Part shown: piece by piece, positions 1 through 7,307 of the stretch
How positions within the stretch are numbered: position 1 is the first letter of the stretch
How the letters are laid out: every line of letters begins with the position of its first letter
Assembly: GCA_016702745.1 (NCBI GenBank)
Contig: JADJDJ010000001.1
Span: 62,001-126,000 of the forward strand
Direction of reading: 5' to 3'
Source: Chitinophagaceae bacterium
GTDB lineage: Bacteria > Bacteroidota > Bacteroidia > Chitinophagales > Chitinophagaceae
Length of the DNA: 64,000 bases
The notes under the pieces: generated by a model
Database searches by the model: none
The model's input: only the letters and a program-made list of their open reading frames with translations
Told to the model about the DNA's origin: nothing
Made by a program: the position numbers and the translations under genes

Positions 1-1
1 C

Positions 2-118
2 TTGCAGGAAGTAGCTGATTATTTCAGGGAGAAAACGGTGAAAGGAGAGATTGTAATTGTTGTAGAAGGAGTAGAAAAGAATAGCCGCTCCGGTAAAGAA
101 GCGGCTATGGAAGATTAA
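2..118 (+). CDS. rsmI: RsmI C-terminus (partial): 16S rRNA (cytidine1402-2'-O)-methyltransferase
   Basis: The frame is open from the window edge to TAA at 116-118. It encodes 38 residues resembling the RsmI C-terminal end, with the segment LQEVADYFREKTVKGEIVIV followed by VEG. RsmI 2'-O-methylates C1402 in the decoding centre of 16S rRNA using SAM. The catalytic tetrapyrrole-methylase-like domain lies outside the window. The last codons also form a hairpin, described separately. Identity rests on this short tail, so confidence is moderate. Confidence 0.7.
   Translation: MQEVADYFREKTVKGEIVIVVEGVEKNSRSGKEAAMED
83..106 (-). terminator. Possible terminator for the minus-strand barrel gene, inside the rsmI tail
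   Basis: AGCCGCT (83-89) pairs perfectly with AGCGGCT (100-106). Read on the minus strand the stem is followed by ATTCTTTTCT. It lies downstream of the minus-strand gene ending at 131 and overlaps the last rsmI codons. The U-run is imperfect, so the role is inferred. Confidence 0.4.
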
Positions 119-130
119 TTAATTTATTGA

Positions 131-832
131 TTATTTCTTTTCCCCAAGAATATGCACCTGTAATCCTACGTTAACAGGAATATAGAAGCGGGAGTATTCA
201 CTGGTATAATCATAACCTGTTCCGGTTGAAGGCCTGTATTCGTAAAGGGTCTTGCTTTTTCCGTAATTAAAACCGATAGAGCCATAGAACCCTACATTAG
301 GGGTGATGAAATGCTCATACCCGAAAGAGAGACCTGCATTCCAATCTCCTTTAGGTTTGGTGGTTGTTTCGCTGCTGGCGCCTGTGCTGGTTTTGCTTTC
401 ACTTTTGCCGCCATAGATGCCATATTGAATATTTACTTGTGCAAAGGGCATCCCTTTTGAACTGCCTCCGAAATAATACCGGGCCAGGGGACCAATATAA
501 ACAGATGGCTGTGTAGATTTACTTTCTGAAGTAGTGGTAGAGCCGGTGTTACTGCTGTTACTTTTGGAGCTGTAAAAAGAAACACTGATGCCGCCGCCTA
601 TTGCCAGATTGTCCCTGACAAACCAGGCCACATTCGGATTAACGCTGATGGAAAAGCTGCTTCCATCACTGTTGTAAACGGTTGGGGTATTGCTGTAGCT
701 GGTCTTACTATCACTGTTAGTATAACTGACTGATCCAAAGCCGACACCAACCATTTTATCGCCTTTCTTGGTTTGAGAAAATGCGGAGAGCATGCAGAAA
801 GAGCATACTATAACAATCAAGGATTTTTTCAT
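131..832 (-). CDS. Outer-membrane beta-barrel protein, secreted, unknown function
   Basis: The 233-residue product starts with a clear signal peptide (MKKSLIVIVCSFCMLSAFSQ, predicted cleavage after SQ). The rest alternates hydrophobic and polar residues, with many Gly, Ser and Tyr, and Gly-rich stretches such as GVGFGSVSY. It ends in an aromatic/hydrophobic strand typical of small OmpW/PorT-like barrels of Bacteroidota. A low-complexity Ser/Thr segment sits around residues 35-55 and another around 90-110; these would be surface loops. Function is not recognisable. The gene is convergent with rsmI and lies 112 bp from the nitroreductase. An imperfect ATACCAC palindrome lies about 50 bp upstream. 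Confidence 0.7.
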   Translation of the reverse strand: MKKSLIVIVCSFCMLSAFSQTKKGDKMVGVGFGSVSYTNSDSKTSYSNTPTVYNSDGSSFSISVNPNVAWFVRDNLAIGGGISVSFYSSKSNSSNTGSTTTSESKSTQPSVYIGPLARYYFGGSSKGMPFAQVNIQYGIYGGKSESKTSTGASSETTTKPKGDWNAGLSFGYEHFITPNVGFYGSIGFNYGKSKTLYEYRPSTGTGYDYTSEYSRFYIPVNVGLQVHILGEKK

Positions 833-944
833 TTTATTATGATTTAGTTAGGACAAAGTAAAACCAAATCTTTTTTTACGGCAATACCACTTTTGGGTAG
901 TATCACATACCAGTCTTAAAATGGGAAATTTTCTTTCATTTTAC

Positions 945-1628
945 TTAGTAAAAGACACAGATTTCCGGCATTTGTTTTCTTTTGATATCAGGTACCCAGC
1001 ATTCTGGTGCTGGATAGCCTACCGGAATCAGCAGAAAGGGTTTCTCCTCTTCCGGTCTGTTGAGTATCCGGCTGAGGAACTGCATGGGAGAGGGCGTATG
1101 GGTTAAAGCACAGAGCCCGGCATGATGAATGGCAGTTAATAAAAAACCACAGGCCAGTCCGCAACTTTCATTGGCATAGTATACCTGTCCGCGACTGCCA
1201 TCCGGTTTTAATTCATATGATTTTCTGAAAACCACGATCAGCCAAGGGGCTGTTTCCAGAAATGGTTTTTTCCAGTCTGTTTGCAAGGGTCGTAAATCGG
1301 CCAGCCATTCCTCCGGCATCCGGTGCTGGTAACTTTCTTCCTCTTCTTTTTCTGCCGCTTCCCTGATTTGTCTTTTGATCAGCGGATCACTCACCGCACA
1401 AAAGGTCCAGGGTTGTTTATGGGCGCCACTGGGGGCCGTGGATGCGGTAAGAATCAGTTGTTCAATCACGGTTTGGGGTATCGGGCGGTCCGAAAAATCA
1501 CGGATGGTTCTTCTTTTATTCATCCAGTTGAAAAATTCACATGATTTTTGGATCATTTCCGTTTCAGGAACCGTCTCTTTGGTATATTGTACAAATGGAA
1601 AACCGCCGATCAACTTTGTTTTTACCAT
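945..1628 (-). CDS. Nitroreductase-superfamily flavoprotein of iodotyrosine deiodinase type
   Basis: The 227-residue protein has the FMN nitroreductase fold: RRTIRDFSDRPIP (about 39-51) and TAPSGAHKQPWTF (64-76) are FMN-binding elements. The sequence is much closer to animal iodotyrosine deiodinase (IYD) than to ordinary nitroreductases. The three residues that in human IYD (E157, Y161, K182) hold the amino-acid part of the substrate have spacing-identical equivalents here: E96, Y100 and K121, with the lid EEEESYQHRM and TDWKK. The end ...PVGYPAPECWVPDIKRK also matches IYD. The expected reaction is reductive dehalogenation of halotyrosines using FMN. No signal peptide or membrane anchor is seen, so it is probably cytosolic. 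The adjacent M1 peptidase is divergent. The IYD assignment is from remembered sequence features and was not searched. Confidence 0.75.
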   Translation of the reverse strand: MVKTKLIGGFPFVQYTKETVPETEMIQKSCEFFNWMNKRRTIRDFSDRPIPQTVIEQLILTASTAPSGAHKQPWTFCAVSDPLIKRQIREAAEKEEEESYQHRMPEEWLADLRPLQTDWKKPFLETAPWLIVVFRKSYELKPDGSRGQVYYANESCGLACGFLLTAIHHAGLCALTHTPSPMQFLSRILNRPEEEKPFLLIPVGYPAPECWVPDIKRKQMPEICVFY

Positions 1629-1669
1629 AACCTCTGTTTTCCGAAATTTACCACTTCAAACTTTAATAC

Positions 1670-3511
1670 ATGAAGAAAGGCCTGATTTTCTCAATGCTCG
1701 TCTTGATAACTTTTATCCTCAAGGCCCAGCCTGACCGCTGGCAGCAACGGGTGAAGTACACGATGAATATCAACATGAATGTACAGACCAACCAGTTTAC
1801 CGGAAAGCAAAAACTGGAATACTGGAATAATAGTCCGGATACTTTGAGCCGGGTTTTCTACCATCTTTATTTCAATGCCTTTCAACCTGGCAGTATGATG
1901 GATACCCGTAGCCGCAGACAGGGCGTAGTGAATGGTCCCGGTGGTCGTCCTGATTGGGACCAGCGGGTTAAGGATCGCATCCTGAACCTGAAACCCGATG
2001 AGATCGGATACCAGAAAATTATTTCACTGAAGATGAATGGAAGACCGCAATCTTTCAATATGCAGGAAACGATCCTGGAAGTTAAACTGGATAAACCCAT
2101 CCTGCCCAAATCCAAAGTGCTCTTTGAAATGGAATTTGAAGCGCAGGTGCCCCTGCAGGTGCGCCGCAGCGGAAGGGATAATCCCAGTTCCAAAGTGCGT
2201 TATTCCATGACGCAATGGTATCCCAAACTTTGTGAGTATGATTATGAAGGTTGGCATCCCACGCCTTATGTTGGAAGGGAATTTTATGGAGTATGGGGTG
2301 ATTTTGATGTCAGTCTCAATTTTGATAAAAACTATATTCTCGGTGGTACCGGTTATCTGCAAAATCCTAATCAGATTGGATATGGTTATGAAACCCCCGG
2401 TGCCAAAGTGCAGCAGCCCGCTGGTGAAAAACTCAACTGGCGTTTCATTGCACCCAATGTGCATGATTTTGCATGGGTAGCTGATCCTGAGTTTATTCAT
2501 AAAAGCAAAAAAGTAAGGGATAGTCTCACCTTTCACCTTTTGTATAAACCTACCAATACGCCTGCGGCAGAATGGGAACAGGTTTTAGTGGATGCAGAAA
2601 GAGCCCTGCCCCTGATTGAAAAAACATTTGGTCATTATCCTTATAAACAGTTTTCATTTTTACATGGTGGAGATGGCGGTATGGAATATCCAATGGCCAC
2701 GCTTTGTATTGGTCCGGGTGCCTGGTTGCACGAATGGCTGCATAACTGGTATTACGGCATGCTGGGTACCAATGAATCGCTTTATGGTTGGATGGATGAG
2801 GGCTTTACTACTTATGCAGAAGACCGTGTTCAAGCATTCCTGGATGGGAATAAAGGATTTGCCTATGATGGTACTTACCGTGGATATGTGGGACTGGCCA
2901 AGAGCGGAAAAGAAGAACCCTTGACTACTCATGCCGATCATTTTAATCTGAACTCGGCATACGGGGCTGCGGTGTATTCAAAAGGTGGGGTGTTCATGGA
3001 GCAGCTGGGATATATTGTCGGTGCACCGGTACGGGATAAAATTTTGCTGGAGTATTATAAACAATGGCGTTTTAAACATCCCAATGTGAATGATTTTATG
3101 CGGGTGGCGGAAAAAGTAAGCAATATGAAACTGGACTGGTATAAAGAGTACTGGATCAATACCACCCGGACCATTGATTATGCGATTGACAGTTTATGGG
3201 AAGAAGGTGGTAAAACAAAGGTCAGGCTGAGCCGGGTTGGTCTGATGCCAATGCCAATTGACCTGCAGATCAGTTTCAAGGATGGAACTAAGGAGCTCCA
3301 TTATATACCCATGAACCTGATGTATGGTGAGAAGCCTGTGGAAGATGCGGCTGTCTCCAGAAAGATGTATGAGCCCTGGAAATGGACACATCCGACCTAT
3401 ATCATTGAAACCACCAGAAAGCTGGGCGATTTTTCTGTTGTTGAAATTGATCCGAGTCTGCGACTGGCGGATGTAGAACGAAAGAATAATAAGTTTGAAC
3501 CGAAATGGTGA
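1670..3511 (+). CDS. M1-family zinc metallopeptidase, secreted
   Basis: The 613-residue protein begins with a signal peptide ending LKAQ. It shows the gluzincin signature: the GGMEYP substrate-binding motif at 336-341, HEWLH with zinc ligands H354 and H358 and catalytic E355, and the third ligand E377 in WMDEGFTTYAED. It therefore resembles aminopeptidase N/leukotriene hydrolase-type enzymes acting on peptides in the periplasm or at the surface. The N-terminal half is the usual beta-sandwich domain (TGKQKLEYWNNSPDTL). Nothing essential is missing. The ATG at 1670 is chosen because it starts the signal peptide directly. A strong terminator follows the stop. The product may be lipid-free periplasmic; the substrate is unknown. 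Confidence 0.85.
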   Translation: MKKGLIFSMLVLITFILKAQPDRWQQRVKYTMNINMNVQTNQFTGKQKLEYWNNSPDTLSRVFYHLYFNAFQPGSMMDTRSRRQGVVNGPGGRPDWDQRVKDRILNLKPDEIGYQKIISLKMNGRPQSFNMQETILEVKLDKPILPKSKVLFEMEFEAQVPLQVRRSGRDNPSSKVRYSMTQWYPKLCEYDYEGWHPTPYVGREFYGVWGDFDVSLNFDKNYILGGTGYLQNPNQIGYGYETPGAKVQQPAGEKLNWRFIAPNVHDFAWVADPEFIHKSKKVRDSLTFHLLYKPTNTPAAEWEQVLVDAERALPLIEKTFGHYPYKQFSFLHGGDGGMEYPMATLCIGPGAWLHEWLHNWYYGMLGTNESLYGWMDEGFTTYAEDRVQAFLDGNKGFAYDGTYRGYVGLAKSGKEEPLTTHADHFNLNSAYGAAVYSKGGVFMEQLGYIVGAPVRDKILLEYYKQWRFKHPNVNDFMRVAEKVSNMKLDWYKEYWINTTRTIDYAIDSLWEEGGKTKVRLSRVGLMPMPIDLQISFKDGTKELHYIPMNLMYGEKPVEDAAVSRKMYEPWKWTHPTYIIETTRKLGDFSVVEIDPSLRLADVERKNNKFEPKW

Positions 3512-3534
3512 TGAATACTGAAGTAAAAAGAAAT

Positions 3535-3560
3535 TCCCCCGATGCCGGGGGATTTTTTTT
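3535..3560 (+). terminator. Intrinsic terminator of the M1 peptidase gene
   Basis: TCCCCC and GGGGGA form a stem around a GATGCC loop, followed immediately by eight T. It is 24 bp past the stop codon. Confidence 0.85.
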
Positions 3561-3587
3561 GAAAGGATTTTTATTTCTGTTGGATCA

Positions 3588-3702
3588 TTCTTTCTTTTTG
3601 AGGCAAAGCTGAAAAGTAAAAAGAAGAATAAGGCTGAAATAATTAAACTTTTTCTTCTTAATGACCTTTCCTTACTTTTTTCTTGATAAAAAAGTAACAA
3701 AA
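3588..3702. repeat. Junction repeat, copy 1 (direct repeat of 4349-4458)
   Basis: About 110 bp including AATTAAACTTTTTCTTCTTA and CCTTTCCTTACTTTTTT. It recurs with scattered changes at 4349-4458, about 760 bp away, in direct orientation. It overlaps the left terminal hairpin of the large repeat copy 1, so the large element is flanked by a shared junction module. Confidence 0.7.
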
Positions 3703-4379
3703 ATCCCGATAGCTATCGGGACAAGACGGTTCGAAGCGGAATTTTCCACTCTTTGGAGATTTCCGCAGGCGACCCGTCGCCCGACGCTCAAAATGTTGCA
3801 TGGGCTTTAATGCGGTAAGTCTTATGCGTGATACTCTTGGTATCACTACTGCGCTGATTTTTCGATTTCCAGCATAACACAAGGTTGAGGCCATGTTGAA
3901 ATCGAAAAATAGGCGCTTGCTATATTTCACTTTATTCGACGCTCAAATGGTAGTTCATGCCTGGGCCTTTTTAAGTCCTCTCATCGTTCTGCAGCAAGGA
4001 TGCATTGCCCATCCTTGTGGCCAAATAGGAGAACGGGGCAACATACATTTTTTACGAGTCGCCCTAATGTTAGCCACCGATACAAAAAATTGATCCTTTA
4101 TTTCTATGACTGGCTAAGAGCTTCGAGTAAAATAAATTTCCATAGCGCCTATTTTTCGATTAGAATAACTTACCAATTTTAAGTAAGGCTGAAAATCGAA
4201 AAATCAGCGCAGTAGGATAACCCGCCTTAAAACGCATGAAGAATCTGGCCTTAAAGACCGTGCCATGTCGCGAGTTCAGGGGGCCGGTTCGTGTGCGGAA
4301 AATTCCAAGGAGAATGAATTTCCATTTCGAACCGGCTAGCCTTTTTTGTTACTTTTTGGGGCAATGCCAAAAAGTAAAT
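3671..4379. repeat. Large nested-palindrome element, copy 1 (~709 bp)
   Basis: The element begins with a T-rich/A-rich hairpin (CTTACTTTTTTCTTGA with TAAAAAAGTAA) and ends with another (GTTACTTTTT...AAAAAGTAAA). Just inside, GGTTCGAA at the left faces TTCGAACC at the right. Further in, CTGCGCTGATTTTTCGAT (3849-3866) faces ATCGAAAAATCAGCGCAG (about 4194-4211), and ATCGAAAAATAGGCGC (about 3900-3915) faces GCGCCTATTTTTCGAT (about 4146-4161). The inverted pairs are therefore nested. A second, diverged copy spans 8736-9413. One minus-strand frame (3658-3930) stays open in both copies, but I do not call it a gene. No protein family is recognised. It accounts for the gene-free stretch 3512-4551. Confidence 0.8.
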
Positions 4380-4458
4380 AGAAGACCAAGGCCTAATTAT
4401 TTAAACTTTTTCTCCTTAATAGCCTTTCCTTACTTTTTTATCAAGAAAAAAGTAAGTA
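4349..4458. repeat. Junction repeat, copy 2
   Basis: Direct repeat of 3588-3702. It shares TTAAACTTTTTCTCCTTAAT, CCTTTCCTTACTTTTTT and the closing A-rich hairpin (ATCAAGAAAAAAGTAAG). Confidence 0.7.
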
Positions 4459-4551
4459 GAGAAACGATTACTAATAATCCCTATTTAAAAATTCAATACT
4501 TGTCTTCAAAGAAGTTTATATAGAATTCTTTTTTGCATACTTTCTTTTTTG

Positions 4552-4559
4552 TCTTGACA
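4552..4559. repeat. Target-site duplication, left (TCTTGACA)
   Basis: The 8 bp TCTTGACA lies directly outside the left inverted end and is repeated exactly at 8728-8735. Eight-base duplications are characteristic of IS1595-family insertion. Confidence 0.9.
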
Positions 4560-4584
4560 GGTAACTATATACCTGTTAGACCAC
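4560..4584 (+). repeat. Left terminal inverted repeat of the IS1595-like element
   Basis: Begins GGTAACTATATACC and ends GTTAGACCAC; identical in reverse complement to 8703-8727. A partial internal copy of its inner end, TTAGACCA, recurs at 4630-4637 just before the tRNA-like gene and may be a subterminal transposase site. Confidence 0.92.
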
Positions 4585-4606
4585 ATTGTAAATTTAGTTA
4601 TATTTG
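4576..4606 (+). promoter_or_regulatory. Predicted promoter of the tRNA-like gene
   Basis: TATATTTG at 4599-4606 matches the Bacteroidota -7 box TAnnTTTG. The same string, again followed by GCAG, precedes tRNA-Ala at 61085. TTAG at 4576-4579, 19 bp upstream, is a weak -33 box and lies inside the terminal repeat, so the end of the element may supply part of the promoter. Confidence 0.55.
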
Positions 4607-4639
4607 CAGTCGGAAGTTTCGATAATGGTTTAGACCATT

Positions 4640-4729
4640 TTCGAGATGGTCAGAGTGGTCGAATGCGCCTGCCTGAAAAACAGGTGATCGGGAAACCGAT
4701 CCGGGGGTTCGAATCCTCTCTCGCCGCCA
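4640..4729 (+). tRNA. Degenerate tRNA(Ser)-like gene with GAA (Phe) anticodon, transposon cargo
   Basis: The 90 nt class II (long variable arm) tRNA shape is clear: D-loop AGAGTGGTCGAA, variable-arm hairpin GATCGGGAAACCGATC, T-loop TTCGAAT, discriminator G73 and an encoded CCA. Body and discriminator are of serine type. The anticodon loop is CTGAAAA, giving anticodon GAA (Phe codons), one base from the serine anticodon GGA. Defects are visible: the first two acceptor positions (TT opposite CC) do not pair, the last anticodon-stem pair is C-A, and the T-stem 3' side lacks one base (CCTC for the expected CCCTC). A promoter precedes it and a perfect hairpin follows. It could be a decayed serine tRNA, a mistranslating tRNA or a tRNA mimic; decay is the simplest reading. 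Confidence 0.6.
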
Positions 4730-4767
4730 AAGCCCCTCACTTGTTTAACGACAAGTGAAGGGCTTTC
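4730..4767 (+). terminator. Hairpin terminator of the tRNA-like gene
   Basis: AAAGCCC, one unpaired base and TCACTTGT pair with ACAAGTGA, one unpaired base and GGGCTTT around a TTAACG loop. It starts at the base after the CCA end. Confidence 0.75.
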
Positions 4768-4812
4768 ACGGTTTTAGCCAAAATAGACCCTAAAAAAAGA
4801 GCCTAAAATAGG

Positions 4813-4820
4813 TATCTTTG
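4813..4820 (+). promoter_or_regulatory. -7 box upstream of the DinD-like gene
   Basis: TATCTTTG is a perfect TAnnTTTG match, 46 bp before the ATG at 4866. No convincing -33 box is seen. Confidence 0.5.
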
Positions 4821-4865
4821 TAAGTACTTTACAGCCCATATTTTTAAGTATAAAAGCTGAAAAAA

Positions 4866-5693
4866 ATGCAAACAGAGCTATTCCATTTTGAGGAAGGAAA
4901 AGAGAATTTTGAAACCCATTCAAAAGAAAATGGATATACTCATTGGAGTGCCTTAGAATTAATGGAAATGTTGGGTTATGCAAACTGGGCAACCTTTAAT
5001 AAGGTTATTAGTAAAGCAATGACAACCTGCAATACATTAGGTATTCCAATAATTGGGAACTTTGACCAAATATCAGTAATTGTAGATGATAAGCCGACTA
5101 TTGATTTTAAATTATCAAGGTTTGCTTGTTACCTAATTTCAATGAATGGTAACGTGGCTATGCCACAAGTAGCAAAGTCACAAGCATATTTTGCTACACT
5201 AGCTGGTGCTGTACATAGTTATCAATTAGAGGCTGAACGGGTAGAACGATTACAAGTTAGATCAGAAATTTCTGAAAGAGAGAAGACTCTTGCAGGGGTG
5301 GCTTTTGGTCACGGGTTAGATAAAACAGGGTACGGATTTTTCCAAAATGCTGGTTATCGGGGGATGTATAACTTAAATATAAACCAATTAAAGGCAAAAC
5401 GTGGTATTGATACTGGAAGGAGTTTATTAGACTTTATGGGCAAGGATGAGCTTGCCGCAAATCTATTCCGCATCACACAGACGGAACTTAAAATCAAAAA
5501 CGAAAGCGTAAAAGGGCAAAACAATTTAGAAAAGGCGGCGGAAACTGTTGGCAAGATGGTTAGGAGATCAATGATTGAGATTAGTAACACCGTCCCGGAG
5601 AATTTCACAAAGAATGAAGATATAAAAGATGTAAAAAAGGGTTTAAAGAATACAAAAAAACTTTTGAGCAGACCAACTAAAAAGAAAAACTAA
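4866..5693 (+). CDS. DinD-like protein (DNA-damage-inducible protein D family)
   Basis: The 275-residue protein is the same length as E. coli DinD (274). It shares its order of motifs: HWSALELMEMLGYANWATF near the N-terminus (a BRO-N-like fold), LSRFACYLISMNGN (about 85-98), FFQNAGYRGMYN in the middle, and DELAANLFRITQTELKIKNE near 200-220. In E. coli, DinD is SOS-induced and inhibits RecA filament activities; whether this homologue does so is inference. It is the first protein-coding cargo gene of the transposon and converges with the XRE gene, overlapping it by 4 bp at the 3' ends. The Lys-rich C-terminus may bind nucleic acid. No LexA-type box could be assigned. Confidence 0.8.
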   Translation: MQTELFHFEEGKENFETHSKENGYTHWSALELMEMLGYANWATFNKVISKAMTTCNTLGIPIIGNFDQISVIVDDKPTIDFKLSRFACYLISMNGNVAMPQVAKSQAYFATLAGAVHSYQLEAERVERLQVRSEISEREKTLAGVAFGHGLDKTGYGFFQNAGYRGMYNLNINQLKAKRGIDTGRSLLDFMGKDELAANLFRITQTELKIKNESVKGQNNLEKAAETVGKMVRRSMIEISNTVPENFTKNEDIKDVKKGLKNTKKLLSRPTKKKN

Positions 5694-5902
5694 ATAAAAT
5701 CTCTCACATCTTTTTTAAGTACATCTGCAATACTTTTTAAAGTCAGGATATGAACATTTCGCCTTCCCTGTTCAATAAACCACAAGTTAGATAAATCGGT
5801 TGCCCCTGATAATTTACTTAGCTGTTCTAAGGTCAATTTTTGTGACTTACGGGCAGATTTTATCTTAGACCCCATTTCTTTTAAAAATTGTCCGTCTTTC
5901 AT
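5690..5902 (-). CDS. Small XRE-family HTH regulator
   Basis: The 70-residue protein is almost entirely one HTH_3 (Cro/C1-type) domain: IKSARKSQKLTLEQLSKLSG, then the recognition region LSNLWFIEQGRRN and LTLKSIADVL. It starts inside the end of the transposase gene (ATGA overlap at 5899-5902), so the two are translationally coupled. A plausible role is control of the transposase or the cargo promoters; this is inference. Its 3' end overlaps that of the DinD-like gene. Confidence 0.8.
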   Translation of the reverse strand: MKDGQFLKEMGSKIKSARKSQKLTLEQLSKLSGATDLSNLWFIEQGRRNVHILTLKSIADVLKKDVRDFI

Positions 5903-6825
5903 TGTTTACCAGTTAATTCTTTATAAGTTAATGAGCCATTGCATTGCTTCAATGCTGTGGCAAATCTTTCATCCTGAAATGCTTCCCGGTTGTTATATCT
6001 AAACGCTGATTCGTTGCAATACCTCTGTAAATGTTTTTCACTTACAACGTGGTGGATTCCTACTATTTGCTTTTTAAGAATATTCCAAAAGCCTTCAATG
6101 TTATTGGTGTGAACTTTGAAACCTTTTTCATTTCTCACATATTCTTTTTCCCGGTGATTTACGGTCTTGTGTATATAATCAGCGGCCAGCTTTTTGTAAG
6201 CATGATGCTCGTCAGTAACCATAGTAGTTTCAGGGGCTACAAATCCTTTTACTGTTTCTACCACATTTGCACTGTCAGTTTTGGGAATAACCTTAGTTCT
6301 TACTTTCCCATTACGCTGAACAGCCCCTAATACCATAGCCTTGTTACCTGTGCCGCCCTTTACAGTCCTTTTGCTTGCGTGCTTATTTCCCTCTTTACCC
6401 CCTACGTAGGTCTCATCAATTTCAACAATACCTTCTAATAATTCGGGGGCCTTATCTGTCAGCATAGCCCTTATACGGTGGTTTAAATGCCATGCAGTCT
6501 TTTGGGTGACTCCCAGCCATCCGGCTAATTGTAGACTGCTAATCCCTTTGCTATGGACTGACAGAATATAGGTAGCCAAAAACCACTTAGTAAGCGGGAT
6601 TTTGGTGTTTTCGTAGATCGTGCCTACGGTAACGCTGAACTTGCTCCGGCAGCCCTTTTCCCGGCACTTAAATATCTTACCATTGGGAAACCTATGAACG
6701 TTTATAGAGCCACAGAACGGACAGGCTGGTGTGCCGTCCCAACGTTGTTGCTCTAAATACTCCCTGCATTTTTCCTCAGTGTTAAACTCTTTTTGAAAAT
6801 CAAATATGTTTTTGAATATTTTCAT
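5899..6825 (-). CDS. IS1595-family (ISXO2-like) DDE transposase
   Basis: The 308-residue protein has an N-terminal zinc ribbon (C35, C38, C54, C59), a helix-turn-helix (SSLQLAGWLGVTQKTAWHLNHRIR, about 96-119) and an ISXO2-like catalytic core. Candidate catalytic residues are D137 (EIDETYVGGKE), D205 (MVTDEHHAY) and E244 (TNNIEGFWNILKK). It cuts at the terminal inverted repeats and inserts the element with 8 bp duplications, as seen here. It is complete and in frame, so the element may still be mobile. The XRE gene follows with a 4 bp overlap. Upstream, TACCTTTA (minus strand, 6843-6850) is a near-consensus -7 box. Confidence 0.93.
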   Translation of the reverse strand: MKIFKNIFDFQKEFNTEEKCREYLEQQRWDGTPACPFCGSINVHRFPNGKIFKCREKGCRSKFSVTVGTIYENTKIPLTKWFLATYILSVHSKGISSLQLAGWLGVTQKTAWHLNHRIRAMLTDKAPELLEGIVEIDETYVGGKEGNKHASKRTVKGGTGNKAMVLGAVQRNGKVRTKVIPKTDSANVVETVKGFVAPETTMVTDEHHAYKKLAADYIHKTVNHREKEYVRNEKGFKVHTNNIEGFWNILKKQIVGIHHVVSEKHLQRYCNESAFRYNNREAFQDERFATALKQCNGSLTYKELTGKQ

Positions 6826-6903
6826 TTTTTAATTGTCTTAGATAAAGGTAGGGTAATAATTTTTAAAGTCAAAATTAATTTTTACTTTTGAATACCTTTA
6901 GCT

Positions 6904-7307
6904 ATGACAAAAGAATTAAATAAAATTTACACAGCATTCCCAAATACTGATGATTGCATTGTTTTTCTTGAAAAAGTGCTTTGGGAAGACCAGCCTCAAT
7001 GTCCTTATTGTAAAACAAGCTTCTTTTCAAGAATGAAGGAGCCTAAGAGGTATCATTGTAATAAGTGTAATACGAGTTTCAGTGTAACGGTAGGTACTAT
7101 GTTTCATCGAACAAGATGCGACTTGCAAAAATGGTTTTTAGCAATTTTACTTATAGGGTTAAATAACAAAAAATTACATCCCGAGAATTAGCTACAATAT
7201 TAGATGTTACAAAAGATACAGCCTGGTTAATGATTAATAAAGTAACTGTTGATAAACAGAAAACACAAATAGTTTACAACCAACTCATTAAATACTTATC
7301 TAAATGA
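6904..7307 (+). CDS. Zinc-ribbon/HTH protein related to IS1595 transposase N-terminus, frameshifted
   Basis: Frame 1 runs from ATG 6904 to TAG at 7189-7191 and encodes a zinc ribbon (CPYC...CNKC) plus the SFSVTVGTMFHRTRC region typical of IS1595 transposases. The expected continuation, ITSRELATILDVTKDTAWLM (the HTH), is in another frame and runs to TGA at 7305-7307. One extra A in the A6 run at 7168-7173 joins them into 134 residues. The restored gene then overlaps the next ATG as ATGA, arguing that the full form is real. It has no DDE core, so it may be a DNA-binding accessory. Alternatives are programmed or transcriptional slippage at A6, or a sequence error. Confidence 0.65.

Noticed and set aside
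921..1106. 61-codon plus-strand frame
   Set aside because: Antisense shadow of the nitroreductase gene end.
3658..3930. Minus-strand open frame (90 codons) in repeat copy 1, with a similar one at 8756-8965 in copy 2
   Set aside because: The frames resemble each other, but they lie within the paired arms of the repeat, whose conservation explains the likeness. They start differently and match no protein family known to me.
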